A stretch of DNA of 64,000 bases from NCBI RefSeq assembly GCF_009707865.1, contig NZ_WMBA01000003.1, forward strand, positions 124,001-188,000, in the 5' to 3' direction. This document shows, in pieces, positions 27,422-35,536 of this stretch. A program made the position numbers and the translations under genes. The DNA is from Amycolatopsis pithecellobii. Lineage in GTDB: Bacteria > Actinomycetota > Actinomycetes > Mycobacteriales > Pseudonocardiaceae. Below the pieces are notes generated by a model. The model was given only the letters and a program-made list of their open reading frames with translations. It was not told the DNA's origin and did not search any database. The first letter of the stretch is position 1. Each line of letters opens with the position of its first letter.

Positions 27422-28428
27422 GCGCGATCCTCGACGCGGGCTGGGATACCGGGGTCTTCCTGCTCGACAACATCGCCCGCATCGACGCTCAGGGCGTGCA
27501 CATCCTGGACCGGCGGGTCTATCCGTTCGACAAGACCTGGGTCACCTGCCCCGACGTACCCAGCGTGGCCACCGCGATCATCGACATGGTGACGCAGAGC
27601 GGCGGCACCGCGACCGCCGCCGCATACGGGATGGTGCTCGCCGCGGATCACGCCGGCCGGCACGCCCAGCCCCGTGACGAGCTCCAGCGTCTCGCGCGCA
27701 TTCTCAGGGAAACCCGCCCCACCAACGACTCCGTGAAGACGGTGGTGGAGAACTCCCTCGAGATCTGCGCTCGATGGGAACCGGAGCAATGGCCCGGCGC
27801 GCTGGTCGAGTCCGTCAGCACCCGGGAAAAGCAGCGCCTGGCGCTGACCTGGCAGATCGCCGAGCACGGCGCCACGCTCCTGCCGGACGGCGTGCGGCTC
27901 CTGACGCACTGCTGGGCCGAAACGGGCCTCACCCAGATGGTTCTCGCCGCCACCCGCGCGGGCCGAACCGTCCAGGTGTTCTGTGACGAGACCCGGCCCT
28001 ATCTGCAGGGCTCGAGGCTGACCGCCGACGCGCTGCGCGATGCCGGTGCAGCCGTCACCGTGGTGCCCGATGTGGCGGCTGGATATCTCCTGTCCGAGGG
28101 GGCGGTCGACCTGGTCGTCACCGGGTCCGACCGGGTCGCGGCCGACGGCAGCGTGGTCAACAAGGCAGGCACTTTGGCGCTGGCGCTGACCAGCAAGCGT
28201 TACGGCGTCCCGTTCTACTCGCTGTGCCCCCGCGTGGACAGGGACACCCCCACGGCCGCCGGCGTTCCGATCGAGCTGCGCGACGGTGAAGAGGCGTTGC
28301 ACTGTCTCGGGCGGCGCACGGCCACCGAAAACGTGGCCGGCTTCTACCCGGCCTTCGACCGGACGCCGGCCGATCTCGTCACCGGACTCATCACGCCGAC
28401 CGGGGTCAAGGCGCCCCACGAACTCTGA
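27418..28428 (+). CDS. MtnA-like aldose-phosphate isomerase (eIF-2B fold)
   Basis: 336 residues of the IF-2B/MtnA family. The MtnA catalytic pair is kept: C165 in LLTHCWAETG and D238 in VVTGSDRVAADGSVVNKAG; the DETRPYLQGSRLTA block is near-diagnostic. MtnA isomerises 5-methylthioribose 1-phosphate to the ribulose 1-phosphate. Here, coupled to uridine phosphorylase and followed by a class II aldolase, ribose 1-phosphate to ribulose 1-phosphate is the likely reaction. Compared with MtnA, the N-terminal region is divergent. The ATG overlaps the phosphorylase stop. Confidence 0.82.
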   Translation: MSAILDAGWDTGVFLLDNIARIDAQGVHILDRRVYPFDKTWVTCPDVPSVATAIIDMVTQSGGTATAAAYGMVLAADHAGRHAQPRDELQRLARILRETRPTNDSVKTVVENSLEICARWEPEQWPGALVESVSTREKQRLALTWQIAEHGATLLPDGVRLLTHCWAETGLTQMVLAATRAGRTVQVFCDETRPYLQGSRLTADALRDAGAAVTVVPDVAAGYLLSEGAVDLVVTGSDRVAADGSVVNKAGTLALALTSKRYGVPFYSLCPRVDRDTPTAAGVPIELRDGEEALHCLGRRTATENVAGFYPAFDRTPADLVTGLITPTGVKAPHEL

Positions 28429-28437
28429 GGGACAACC

Positions 28438-29121
28438 GTGCAGAACCAGCAAGAACGGCGCCGACTGGTCGACGTGCTCCAGGAGATGTCACGTTCCGGG
28501 CTCGTCATCTCGACGGCCGGAAACGCCAGCATCCGGATCGACGACGACCTCGTGGCGATCTCCCCGTCACGACTGCCTTACGACAGCATGCAGGCCTCGG
28601 ACATTTGTCTGGTCCACCTCAACGGTGCGCTGATTGACGGTCACCCGCATCCCAGCAGCGAGATGCAACTGCACCTCGACATCTACCGGGCAACCGATGC
28701 GCGAGCGGTCGTCCACACTCATTCGAAGGCCGCAGCGGTCGTTTCCACGGTCGCGGATCAGCTGCCGGCCATCCACTACTACATCAATCAGCTCGGGGGC
28801 GCGCCCATCCGCGTCGCCCCGTACTTCACGTTCGGCACCAAGGAGCTGGCGAACGCCGTGGTCGCTGCTCTGCGGGGCCGCACCGGCGCCCTGATGGCGA
28901 ACCACGGTGCGGTGGCGATCGGCGATACGGTCGACGAGGCCTACTCGCGCGCCACCGTGCTGGAGTGGCTCTGCGAGGTGTGGTGCTCCGCCCAGACGCT
29001 AGGCACGCCGAGGCTGCTGAGCGACGAGCAACTCCAGGATGCCGAACGTCGACGCGAACGGTCGGTCTACGAACAGATGCAGGCCGAGCGCGCGCCAAGA
29101 TCGTCGGCACCCGCGAACTGA
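28438..29121 (+). CDS. Class II aldolase/adducin family sugar-phosphate aldolase
   Basis: 227 residues with the fuculose/rhamnulose-type aldolase zinc site: E75 (SSEMQLHLD), H93 and H95 (VVHTHSKAA) and H156 (MANHGAVAIGD); the GNASIRID and ISPSRLPYD phosphate-binding blocks are present. Such enzymes cleave ketose 1-phosphates into dihydroxyacetone phosphate and an aldehyde. After a phosphorylase and an MtnA-like isomerase, ribulose 1-phosphate would give DHAP plus glycolaldehyde. GTG 28438 follows GAGGGAC. The gene ends convergently with the PucR gene, their stops adjacent. Confidence 0.85.
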   Translation: MQNQQERRRLVDVLQEMSRSGLVISTAGNASIRIDDDLVAISPSRLPYDSMQASDICLVHLNGALIDGHPHPSSEMQLHLDIYRATDARAVVHTHSKAAAVVSTVADQLPAIHYYINQLGGAPIRVAPYFTFGTKELANAVVAALRGRTGALMANHGAVAIGDTVDEAYSRATVLEWLCEVWCSAQTLGTPRLLSDEQLQDAERRRERSVYEQMQAERAPRSSAPAN

Positions 29122-30702
29122 TCACTGAGCGGCCAGGTCGGCGGCGATCAGTGCCACGTGCAGCGACACCCGGATATCAGGATCCTGCAGGGACGCTCCC
29201 AGTAGCTTCTCGATCTTCGCCAGCCGGTCGTAGAACGCGGCGCGAGACAGGTGCAGGCTGGCCGCCGCGTCGGATTTGCCCGACGGATGTTCCAGGAGGG
29301 CACGCAGCACGTTCAGCAGGCCGTCGCCGGTCTGCCGGTCGTGTTCCGCGAGCGGATCCAGCTCACGGGCGACGAACAGGCGCAGTCGGTCGTCCGGACC
29401 CAGCAGCGTCAGCAGGCCGCGCAGATGCACGTCCTCCAGGCGGTACACCACCCGCTCGCCCGGGTCCTCGCGCAGCGACTCCACCACGTGCTGCGCCTCC
29501 CGCAGTGACCGGTCTATCTGCCCGGTCCTGGGCACGCCGCGGCCGGCCCCGACCACGACGGGATGGCGGCGCGCCACCCGCTCGGCCAGGTCGTCGACGA
29601 GCCGCTTTTCCTTGGCCGATGGCGGCAACGACAACAGCACCCGCACATCCCGGTCGATCTCGCACACCAGGGCCGGCACCCGCATCTCGTGGACCGAGTG
29701 CACCACCGCCGCGAGCGCGTCCTCCACCACCGACGCGGTGGAGCCGGGCGCCGAAACGCGGGGCCGGATGGTCAGGCCGACGAAGTTCCGCTTCCCCATC
29801 GGCAGGCCGGACAGCTCGCATCGGCGCACCAGGTCGGGGCCGGCCGGATCGGCGAGCAGACCGATGAGCAGCTCGTGATGGGTGCGGCGGACCAGGCTGT
29901 CCCGCTGCCGGTCCTGCAGCCGGTGCATGGCCAGTGCGGCCGCCGCCCGCTCGGCCACCACGATCAGCCGCCCGGCAGGCGCGGTCGGGGCCTGCACGAT
30001 CAGCCGCCCCCAGCCACGATCACGGCGCCCCAGCCGGGTCAGGAGCCAGCCGTTCGTCTCGTCCCACGCCGTCCGCTCGGCCTGCTCGACGCCACGGGAA
30101 CGCGACTGCCAACCGGCCAGGAATACGCCGATGTCCTCGGGGCCGGCACGGTAGTCCAGCACGCGGTGCTGCTCGTCCTCCAGCACCACCGCCGCCCCCG
30201 CGAGCCGCTGCACGGCTTCCAGGATTTCCGCCGGGCCGGCTTCGGCGATGCTCAACGCGGTGAACGTATCGTGCACGCGTTCGGCTTCGCGCAGCTCGGC
30301 CAGCTGGTCGGCCACGATCCGCTCGCCGACCGCCTGCGCCACCTCGGCGAACCGGATCTCCCGGCCCAGCGCGACCAGGGGGAGCCCGAGCCGTTCGCAC
30401 GCGGTGATCAACGGCACCGGAACCGTGGCCCAGCGTCGTCCCAGCTCGATGAGCAGGCCCGCGGATTCGCTTTCGGCCAGGCTTTCGGCGAAGGCACCGA
30501 GCTCATCGGCCTTGTCCGGCAACGCGATGCCGGTGCTCAGCACCAGATCACCGCCGCGCAGCAGCGGCGCGATATCGGCCAGTTCGGTGGTGTGCACCCA
30601 GCGCACCCGCCGCTCCAGACTCGCGGCGCCGGCCAGCACCTTGGGCCGGGCCGCGCGCAGCACGGGCATCCGCACCACCTGCCCGACGGTCAGTCCGGCC
30701 AT
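29122..30702 (-). CDS. PucR family transcriptional regulator
   Basis: 526 residues: an N-terminal PucR domain (LTVGQVVRMPVLRAARPKVL through LPLVALGREIRFAEVAQAV, about residues 4-125), a central ligand/GGDEF-like region, and a C-terminal HTH_30 DNA-binding domain (SDAAASLHLSRAAFYDRLAKI, about 478-498). PucR proteins control purine, pyrimidine or amine catabolism, often as activators of a divergent operon. It is divergent from the dehydrogenase/aminotransferase pair across 123 bp with a GACAGAA/TTCTGTC dyad. GGGAGG lies eight bases before its ATG. Confidence 0.87.
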   Translation of the reverse strand: MAGLTVGQVVRMPVLRAARPKVLAGAASLERRVRWVHTTELADIAPLLRGGDLVLSTGIALPDKADELGAFAESLAESESAGLLIELGRRWATVPVPLITACERLGLPLVALGREIRFAEVAQAVGERIVADQLAELREAERVHDTFTALSIAEAGPAEILEAVQRLAGAAVVLEDEQHRVLDYRAGPEDIGVFLAGWQSRSRGVEQAERTAWDETNGWLLTRLGRRDRGWGRLIVQAPTAPAGRLIVVAERAAAALAMHRLQDRQRDSLVRRTHHELLIGLLADPAGPDLVRRCELSGLPMGKRNFVGLTIRPRVSAPGSTASVVEDALAAVVHSVHEMRVPALVCEIDRDVRVLLSLPPSAKEKRLVDDLAERVARRHPVVVGAGRGVPRTGQIDRSLREAQHVVESLREDPGERVVYRLEDVHLRGLLTLLGPDDRLRLFVARELDPLAEHDRQTGDGLLNVLRALLEHPSGKSDAAASLHLSRAAFYDRLAKIEKLLGASLQDPDIRVSLHVALIAADLAAQ

Positions 30703-30724
30703 CCGGCATCCTCCCGCGTGAGCT

Positions 30725-30765
30725 GACAGAACGTTGGATATTGAGGTCGAACTCTACATTCTGTC
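30725..30765. promoter_or_regulatory. Probable PucR operator dyad
   Basis: GACAGAA (30725-30731) and TTCTGTC (30759-30765) form a perfect 7-bp inverted repeat with a 27-bp spacer, centred in the divergent region between the PucR gene (start 30702) and the dehydrogenase gene (start 30826). Half-sites roughly three helical turns apart could be bound by a PucR multimer; binding is inferred. Confidence 0.5.
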
Positions 30766-30825
30766 GGCCCGAGTAGGGGCGCTGACCAGTTAGTTTCGGG
30801 AGCAGACCAGCGAAGGAGCCGCCAC

Positions 30826-32340
30826 GTGACCACCCCGATCCACCACTGGGCCGACGGTGCCGAGTTCCCCGGCACATCCGGACTTTGGGCCGATGTCACC
30901 AATCCCGCCACCGGCCGGGTATCCGGCCGGGTCGCGCTGGCGAGCGAACGCGACGCCCAGTTCGTCATCGCCTCCGCGGCGCGGGCGAGCCACGCGTGGG
31001 CCGCCACCTCGCTGGCCAAGCGCACCCGGATCCTGTTCGCCTTCCGCGAGTTGCTCAACAGCCGCAAGGACGAGCTCGCCCGGCTGATCACCGCCGAGCA
31101 CGGCAAGGTCCACTCCGACGCGGTCGGCGAGATATCCCGGGGCCTGGACGTCGTCGAGTTCGCCTGCGGCATTTCCCACCTGCTCAAAGGCGGGCACAGC
31201 GAAAGCGTGTCCACCGGCATCGACGTGCACTCCCAGCGTGTCCCAGTGGGCGTGGTCGCCGTCATCAGTCCGTTCAACTTTCCCGCGATGGTGCCGATGT
31301 GGTTCTTCCCGATCGCCATCGCCGCCGGCAATGCCGTGGTGCTCAAGCCCAGCGAGAAGGATCCGTCCGCGGCGTTGTGGCTGGCGAAACTGTGGCAGGA
31401 AGCCGGCCTGCCGGACGGCGTGTTCAGCGTGCTGCAGGGCGACAAGACCGCCGTCGACGCGCTGTTACACAGCCCCGAAGTCGACGCGATCAGCTTCGTC
31501 GGCTCCACCCCGATCGCCCGGTACGTATACGAAGAAGGCAGCCGGCACGGCAAGCGCGTGCAAGCCTTGGGTGGGGCCAAAAACCATCTGGTGGTGCTGC
31601 CCGACGCCGACCTGGACCTGGCCGCCGACGCGGCGGTCAACGCCGGATACGGCAGCGCGGGTGAACGCTGCATGGCGATCAGTGTGCTCGTCGCCGTCGA
31701 CCCCATCGGCGACGAACTCGTCGCCCGCATCGCCGAGCGGACCCGCGCGGTGGTCGTCGGCGACGGACGCCAGGGCGAGGCCACGGAACCCGATATGGGA
31801 CCGCTGGTCACCCGTGCCCACCGCGATCGGGTGGCCGGCTTCATCGCCGCCGGGGAGGCCGCCGGCGCCAAACTCGTCCTCGACGGCCGCGACGTCTCGC
31901 CGCGCGGGGACAGTGACGGTTTCTGGCTCGGTCCCACACTTTTCGACCACGTAACGTCCGAAATGGACATCTACCGCGAGGAGATCTTCGGACCGGTCCT
32001 GTCGGTGGTGCGGGTGGCCTCCTACGCCGAGGCCGTCGAACTGATCAACCGCAACGAATACGGCAACGGGACCGCGGTGTTCACCAACGACGGGGGAGCG
32101 GCGCGCCGGTTCGAGGCGGACGTGCGGGTCGGCATGATCGGAATCAACGTGCCCATCCCGGTTCCGGTCGCCTGCTACTCGTTCGGTGGCTGGAAGCGGT
32201 CGCTGTTCGGCGACACCCATGCGCACGGCACCGAGGGCGTGCATTTCTTCACCCGCGCCAAGGTCGTCACCTCACGCTGGATCGACCCGGCGGCGCGGCC
32301 GGCCGGCGGGCTCGAATTGGGGTTCCCGCGCAATGTCTGA
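30826..32340 (+). CDS. mmsA: CoA-acylating methylmalonate/malonate-semialdehyde dehydrogenase
   Basis: 504 residues of the aldehyde dehydrogenase superfamily. C282 in GSAGERCMAIS is the nucleophile; ISPFNFPAMVPMWFFPIA and SFVGSTPIARYVYEEGSR are the MmsA-type NAD/CoA regions, and the usual general-base Glu is replaced (LGGAKNHLV), as in CoA-acylating members. It converts malonate semialdehyde, from beta-alanine, or the methyl analogue to acetyl- or propionyl-CoA. AAGGAG is seven bases before GTG 30826. Its 3' end overlaps the aminotransferase ATG by 8 bp. Confidence 0.9.
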   Translation: MTTPIHHWADGAEFPGTSGLWADVTNPATGRVSGRVALASERDAQFVIASAARASHAWAATSLAKRTRILFAFRELLNSRKDELARLITAEHGKVHSDAVGEISRGLDVVEFACGISHLLKGGHSESVSTGIDVHSQRVPVGVVAVISPFNFPAMVPMWFFPIAIAAGNAVVLKPSEKDPSAALWLAKLWQEAGLPDGVFSVLQGDKTAVDALLHSPEVDAISFVGSTPIARYVYEEGSRHGKRVQALGGAKNHLVVLPDADLDLAADAAVNAGYGSAGERCMAISVLVAVDPIGDELVARIAERTRAVVVGDGRQGEATEPDMGPLVTRAHRDRVAGFIAAGEAAGAKLVLDGRDVSPRGDSDGFWLGPTLFDHVTSEMDIYREEIFGPVLSVVRVASYAEAVELINRNEYGNGTAVFTNDGGAARRFEADVRVGMIGINVPIPVPVACYSFGGWKRSLFGDTHAHGTEGVHFFTRAKVVTSRWIDPAARPAGGLELGFPRNV

Positions 32341-33676
32341 GCTGATCCCGGCCGACGCCGGCCGCGCCTACGAACTGGACCGCCGGCACGTGTTCCACTC
32401 CTGGTCCGCGCAGGCGAAAATCGATCCGATGGTCGTGACCAAGGCCGCGGGCAGCTACCTGTGGGACGGCGAAGGGAACCGGTTGCTGGACTTCACCTCG
32501 CAACTGGTCTTCACCAATCTGGGCCACCAGCATCCCCGGATCGTGGCCGCGATTCAGGAACAGGCGGCCAGTCTGTGCACCATCGCACCGTCGCATGTGA
32601 ACAGTGCTCGCTCGGAAGCCGCCCGGCTGATCACCTCGCACACGCCCGGGGGACTGGACCGCATCTTCTTCACCAACGGTGGGGCGGACGCCAACGAGCA
32701 CGCCATCCGGATGGCGCGCCTGCACACCGGGCGGCACAAGGTGCTGTCCACCTATCGCTCCTACCACGGGGGCACCAGCCTGGCGATCAATGTGACCGGT
32801 GACCCGCGCCGGTGGCCCAACGACACCGGAACTTCGGGCACCGTCCACTTCTTCGGCCCATTCCTTTACCGCAGCGCATTCGCGGCGACCACCGAGGACG
32901 AGGAATGCACGCGGGCACTGGAACATCTGCAAAGCGTGATCGAGTTGGAAGGGCCGGACACGATCGCCGCGATCGTCCTGGAATCCATTCCCGGCACCGC
33001 CGGCATCATGGTCCCGCCACCGGGTTATCTGCGCGGCGTGCGTGACCTGTGCGACCGGCACGGGATCCTGTACATCGCCGACGAGGTGATGTCCGGATTC
33101 GGCCGGTCCGGCAGGTGGTTCGCCGTCGAGCACGATCAGGTGGTCCCGGATCTGCTGACCTTCGCGAAAGGCGTCAACTCCGGGTACGTCCCGCTCGGCG
33201 GCGTCGCGATCAGCGAAGGGGTCTGCGCGACCTTCGCCGAGCGACCCTATCCCGGTGGGCTCACCTACTCCGGGCACCCATTGGCCTGCGCCGCCGCCGT
33301 GGCCACCATCCGGACCATGGAGGACGACCGGGTCGTCGAGCACGCGGCGGAACTGGGGCGCACCGTGTTCGGCCCCGGGCTGCGCGAGCTGGCGGACCGG
33401 CACGAGTGGATCGGCGACGTGCGTGGCACCGGTGCCTTCTGGGCGGTCGAACTGGTCGGCGACCGCACCACGCGTGAGCCACTCGCCCCCTACGGCGCGA
33501 GCAGCCCGGTGATGGACGCGATCCTGGCGGCCTGCCGGCGCCGTGGCCTGCTGCCGTTCGCCAACTTCAACCGGATCCACGTGGTGCCCCCGCTGACGAT
33601 CACCCCGGCCGAGGCGAAGGCAGGTCTGTCCATTTTGGACCAGTCGCTGGCCGGGGTGTCGATGAACAACGCCTGA
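32333..33676 (+). CDS. Class III aminotransferase, probable beta-alanine transaminase
   Basis: 447 residues of PLP fold type I, class III: FTNGGADANEHAIRMAR (PLP phosphate region), YRSYHGGTSLAINVTGD, IADEVMSGFGRSGRWF with the pyridine-binding Asp, and LLTFAKGVNSGYVPLGG with the Schiff-base lysine K279. Omega-amino acid:pyruvate transaminases have these blocks. Coupled to the semialdehyde dehydrogenase, it should turn beta-alanine into malonate semialdehyde, which completes pyrimidine-base breakdown begun by the hydantoinase operon. ATG 32333 lies inside the dehydrogenase 3' end. Confidence 0.87.
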   Translation: MSELIPADAGRAYELDRRHVFHSWSAQAKIDPMVVTKAAGSYLWDGEGNRLLDFTSQLVFTNLGHQHPRIVAAIQEQAASLCTIAPSHVNSARSEAARLITSHTPGGLDRIFFTNGGADANEHAIRMARLHTGRHKVLSTYRSYHGGTSLAINVTGDPRRWPNDTGTSGTVHFFGPFLYRSAFAATTEDEECTRALEHLQSVIELEGPDTIAAIVLESIPGTAGIMVPPPGYLRGVRDLCDRHGILYIADEVMSGFGRSGRWFAVEHDQVVPDLLTFAKGVNSGYVPLGGVAISEGVCATFAERPYPGGLTYSGHPLACAAAVATIRTMEDDRVVEHAAELGRTVFGPGLRELADRHEWIGDVRGTGAFWAVELVGDRTTREPLAPYGASSPVMDAILAACRRRGLLPFANFNRIHVVPPLTITPAEAKAGLSILDQSLAGVSMNNA

Positions 33677-33689
33677 CACGGTCGCCGTC

Positions 33690-33709
33690 GTGCCGGCATT
33701 CTCCGGCAC
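33690..33709 (+). terminator. Hairpin after the aminotransferase gene
   Basis: GTGCCGG-cattct-CCGGCAC is a perfect 7-bp stem with a 6-nt loop starting 14 bp after the aminotransferase stop. It separates the pyrimidine module from the next regulon. Confidence 0.55.
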
Positions 33710-33742
33710 CCTAGAACTCCGTTCGCGGCGCGGGCAACCGTG

Positions 33743-33792
33743 GCTCGTTATGGCACAAGCACCGGGCGTCCGGGGGCCTTTCGCCGTTGATT
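33743..33792 (+). promoter_or_regulatory. Regulon operator site 1 plus -35 element
   Basis: GCTCGTTATGGCACAAGC (33743-33760) is one of five copies of an 18-bp dyad. Exactly 26 nt later lies TTGATT (33787-33792), a -35-like hexamer, with CACTGT 18 nt further as a possible -10. It precedes the 33861-41805 operon. The upstream in-frame extension of the amidohydrolase would run through this site, so that start is rejected. Confidence 0.7.
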
Positions 33793-33860
33793 TTCGCCAT
33801 GCCGGTCCACCACTGTGGAAACCGGCCGTGAAGCGGAAATCGAGAACGGGGAACCCACCG

Positions 33861-34724
33861 ATGGGCATCGACCTGAATGCGATCGAGGCAATCGACATGC
33901 ATACGCATGTCCTGTCCTCGGTGGCCGGCCATCGTATCGCGCCGGACTCGGTGGAAGCAGCCAGTGGCGAGGTGTTCGGCCACGCGATGGCGATGACCGT
34001 TCCCGAGCTTGCGGAGACCTATCGACAGCGGCGGATGCTGTGCGTGACGTTCATGGTCGACGTGATGGGCACCGAGAATCCGGTGACCAACGACGAGGTG
34101 CTCCGGCTGGGGGCCGAGCACGGCGACGTGATCATCCCGTTCGCGAGTGTCGATCCGCGGCGCCCCGATGCCGTGACGGAGGCTCGCCGGCTGCTCGAGA
34201 CCTACGACGTCAAGGGATTCAAGTTCCATCCGACGATGCAGAACTTCTATCCGAACGACGAGCGTTTCTACCCGCTGTACCAGGTGATCCAGGACAGCGG
34301 CGCGATCACGATCTTCCACACCGGACAGACGGCGATCGGGTCCGGTCAGCCCGGCGGGGGAGGACTGCGGTTGAAATACTCGAACCCGATCCACCACGAC
34401 GACGTCGCCGCGGACTTCCCGGACCTCAAGATCATTCTCGCCCATCCGTCGACGCCGTGGCAGGATGAGGCACTCGCGGTCGCGGTCCACAAGCCCAACG
34501 TCTACATCGACCTGTCGGGCTGGTCGCCCAAGTACTTCCCGCCGCAGCTGGTGCAGTATGCGAACACACTGCTCAAGCACAAGGTGCTCTTCGGCACCGA
34601 CTTCCCGGCGTTCACCCCGGAAAAGTGGCTCGAACTGTTCGACAAACTGCCGATCAAGCCCGAGGTTCGCCCGCTCATTCTCAAGGAGAACGCGGTCGCG
34701 TTGTTCGACGGGAAAGGGCTGTGA
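33861..34724 (+). CDS. Amidohydrolase-2 family metal-dependent hydrolase/decarboxylase
   Basis: 287 residues of TIM-barrel amidohydrolase: H14/H16 in IDMHTHVLSS, KGFKFHPTMQNFYPND, ITIFHTGQTA, LAHPSTPWQDEA and the C-terminal Asp in LFGTDFPAF, together the metal site. Relatives include ACMSD, gamma-resorcylate decarboxylase and 4-oxalomesaconate hydratase-like enzymes, so either decarboxylation of an aromatic acid or hydrolysis is possible. It is the first gene of an operon behind regulon site 1; two other family members lie in the same regulon (43787 and 50470). Confidence 0.8.
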   Translation: MGIDLNAIEAIDMHTHVLSSVAGHRIAPDSVEAASGEVFGHAMAMTVPELAETYRQRRMLCVTFMVDVMGTENPVTNDEVLRLGAEHGDVIIPFASVDPRRPDAVTEARRLLETYDVKGFKFHPTMQNFYPNDERFYPLYQVIQDSGAITIFHTGQTAIGSGQPGGGGLRLKYSNPIHHDDVAADFPDLKIILAHPSTPWQDEALAVAVHKPNVYIDLSGWSPKYFPPQLVQYANTLLKHKVLFGTDFPAFTPEKWLELFDKLPIKPEVRPLILKENAVALFDGKGL

Positions 34725-34725
34725 C

Positions 34726-35475
34726 GTGAAGGTCGAAAACAACGTAGCCGTGGTGACCGGAGGATCGAGCGGACTCGGGCTGGCCACCGCGAAGAGACTT
34801 TCGAACATGGGAGCGAAAGTCTTCGTGCTCGACAGGCAAAAGCCGCCATCGGACGCGCTCGGGACCGCCCACTTCGCCGAGTGTGACGTCACCGACGAGG
34901 ACGGGGTTCGCCGCGCGTTCGAGGAGGCATCGGCCCTGGGCCCGGTCCGCATCGTGGTGAACTGCGCGGGGATCGGCGATCCCCAGCGTGTCCTGTCCCG
35001 GGACGGCAGCACGAAGCCGCTGGCTCCGTTCCGGCATGTGCTGCAGGTCAACCTGGTCGGCACGTTCACGGTGCTGAGCATCGGGGCCGGGTTCATCGCG
35101 CAGACGCAACCGCAGGACGGCGAACGCGGGGTCATCGTGAACACCGCTTCCGTGGCCGCCTTCGACGGACAGATCGGCCAGGCCGCGTACAGCGCTTCCA
35201 AGGGCGGCGTCGCGGCGATGACGCTGCCACTGGCCCGCGACCTCGCGCAGTCGCTCATCCGGGTCGTCGCCGTCGCCCCCGGCATCTTCAGGACACCCCT
35301 GCTGTCCACCCTGCCCGAAGCAGCGCAGGTCGCGCTGGGCGAGCAGATCCCGCATCCGAAGCGACTCGGCGAGCCGGACGAGTTCGCCGCGCTCGTCGAG
35401 CACATCATCGGCAACCCGATGCTGAACGGAGAGGTCATCCGGCTCGACGGCGCCATCCGGATGGGTCCCCGATAG
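34726..35475 (+). CDS. SDR-family 3-hydroxyacyl-CoA dehydrogenase-like (HSD10-type)
   Basis: 249 residues of classical SDR: TGGSSGLG (11-18), NCAG, S142 in NTASVAAF and Y155/K159 in AAYSASKGG. The DRQKPP, ECDVTDEDGV and GIFRTPLL segments resemble type II 3-hydroxyacyl-CoA dehydrogenase (HSD10), which oxidises 3-hydroxyacyl-CoA or hydroxysteroids with NAD. It starts with GTG 34726 one base after the amidohydrolase stop. A beta-oxidation-like step fits the CoA ligase directly downstream. Confidence 0.85.
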   Translation: MKVENNVAVVTGGSSGLGLATAKRLSNMGAKVFVLDRQKPPSDALGTAHFAECDVTDEDGVRRAFEEASALGPVRIVVNCAGIGDPQRVLSRDGSTKPLAPFRHVLQVNLVGTFTVLSIGAGFIAQTQPQDGERGVIVNTASVAAFDGQIGQAAYSASKGGVAAMTLPLARDLAQSLIRVVAVAPGIFRTPLLSTLPEAAQVALGEQIPHPKRLGEPDEFAALVEHIIGNPMLNGEVIRLDGAIRMGPR

Positions 35476-35536
35476 CCGCAACGTCCGCATTCCCCGAGCA
35501 ACCCCCACCCAGCTTAGTCCACATTGGAGTGTCGTC

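Noticed and set aside
33690-33860. An in-frame upstream extension of the amidohydrolase at 33861
   Set aside because: It would run through the terminator hairpin and the MocR operator/promoter, and the added 57 residues match nothing.
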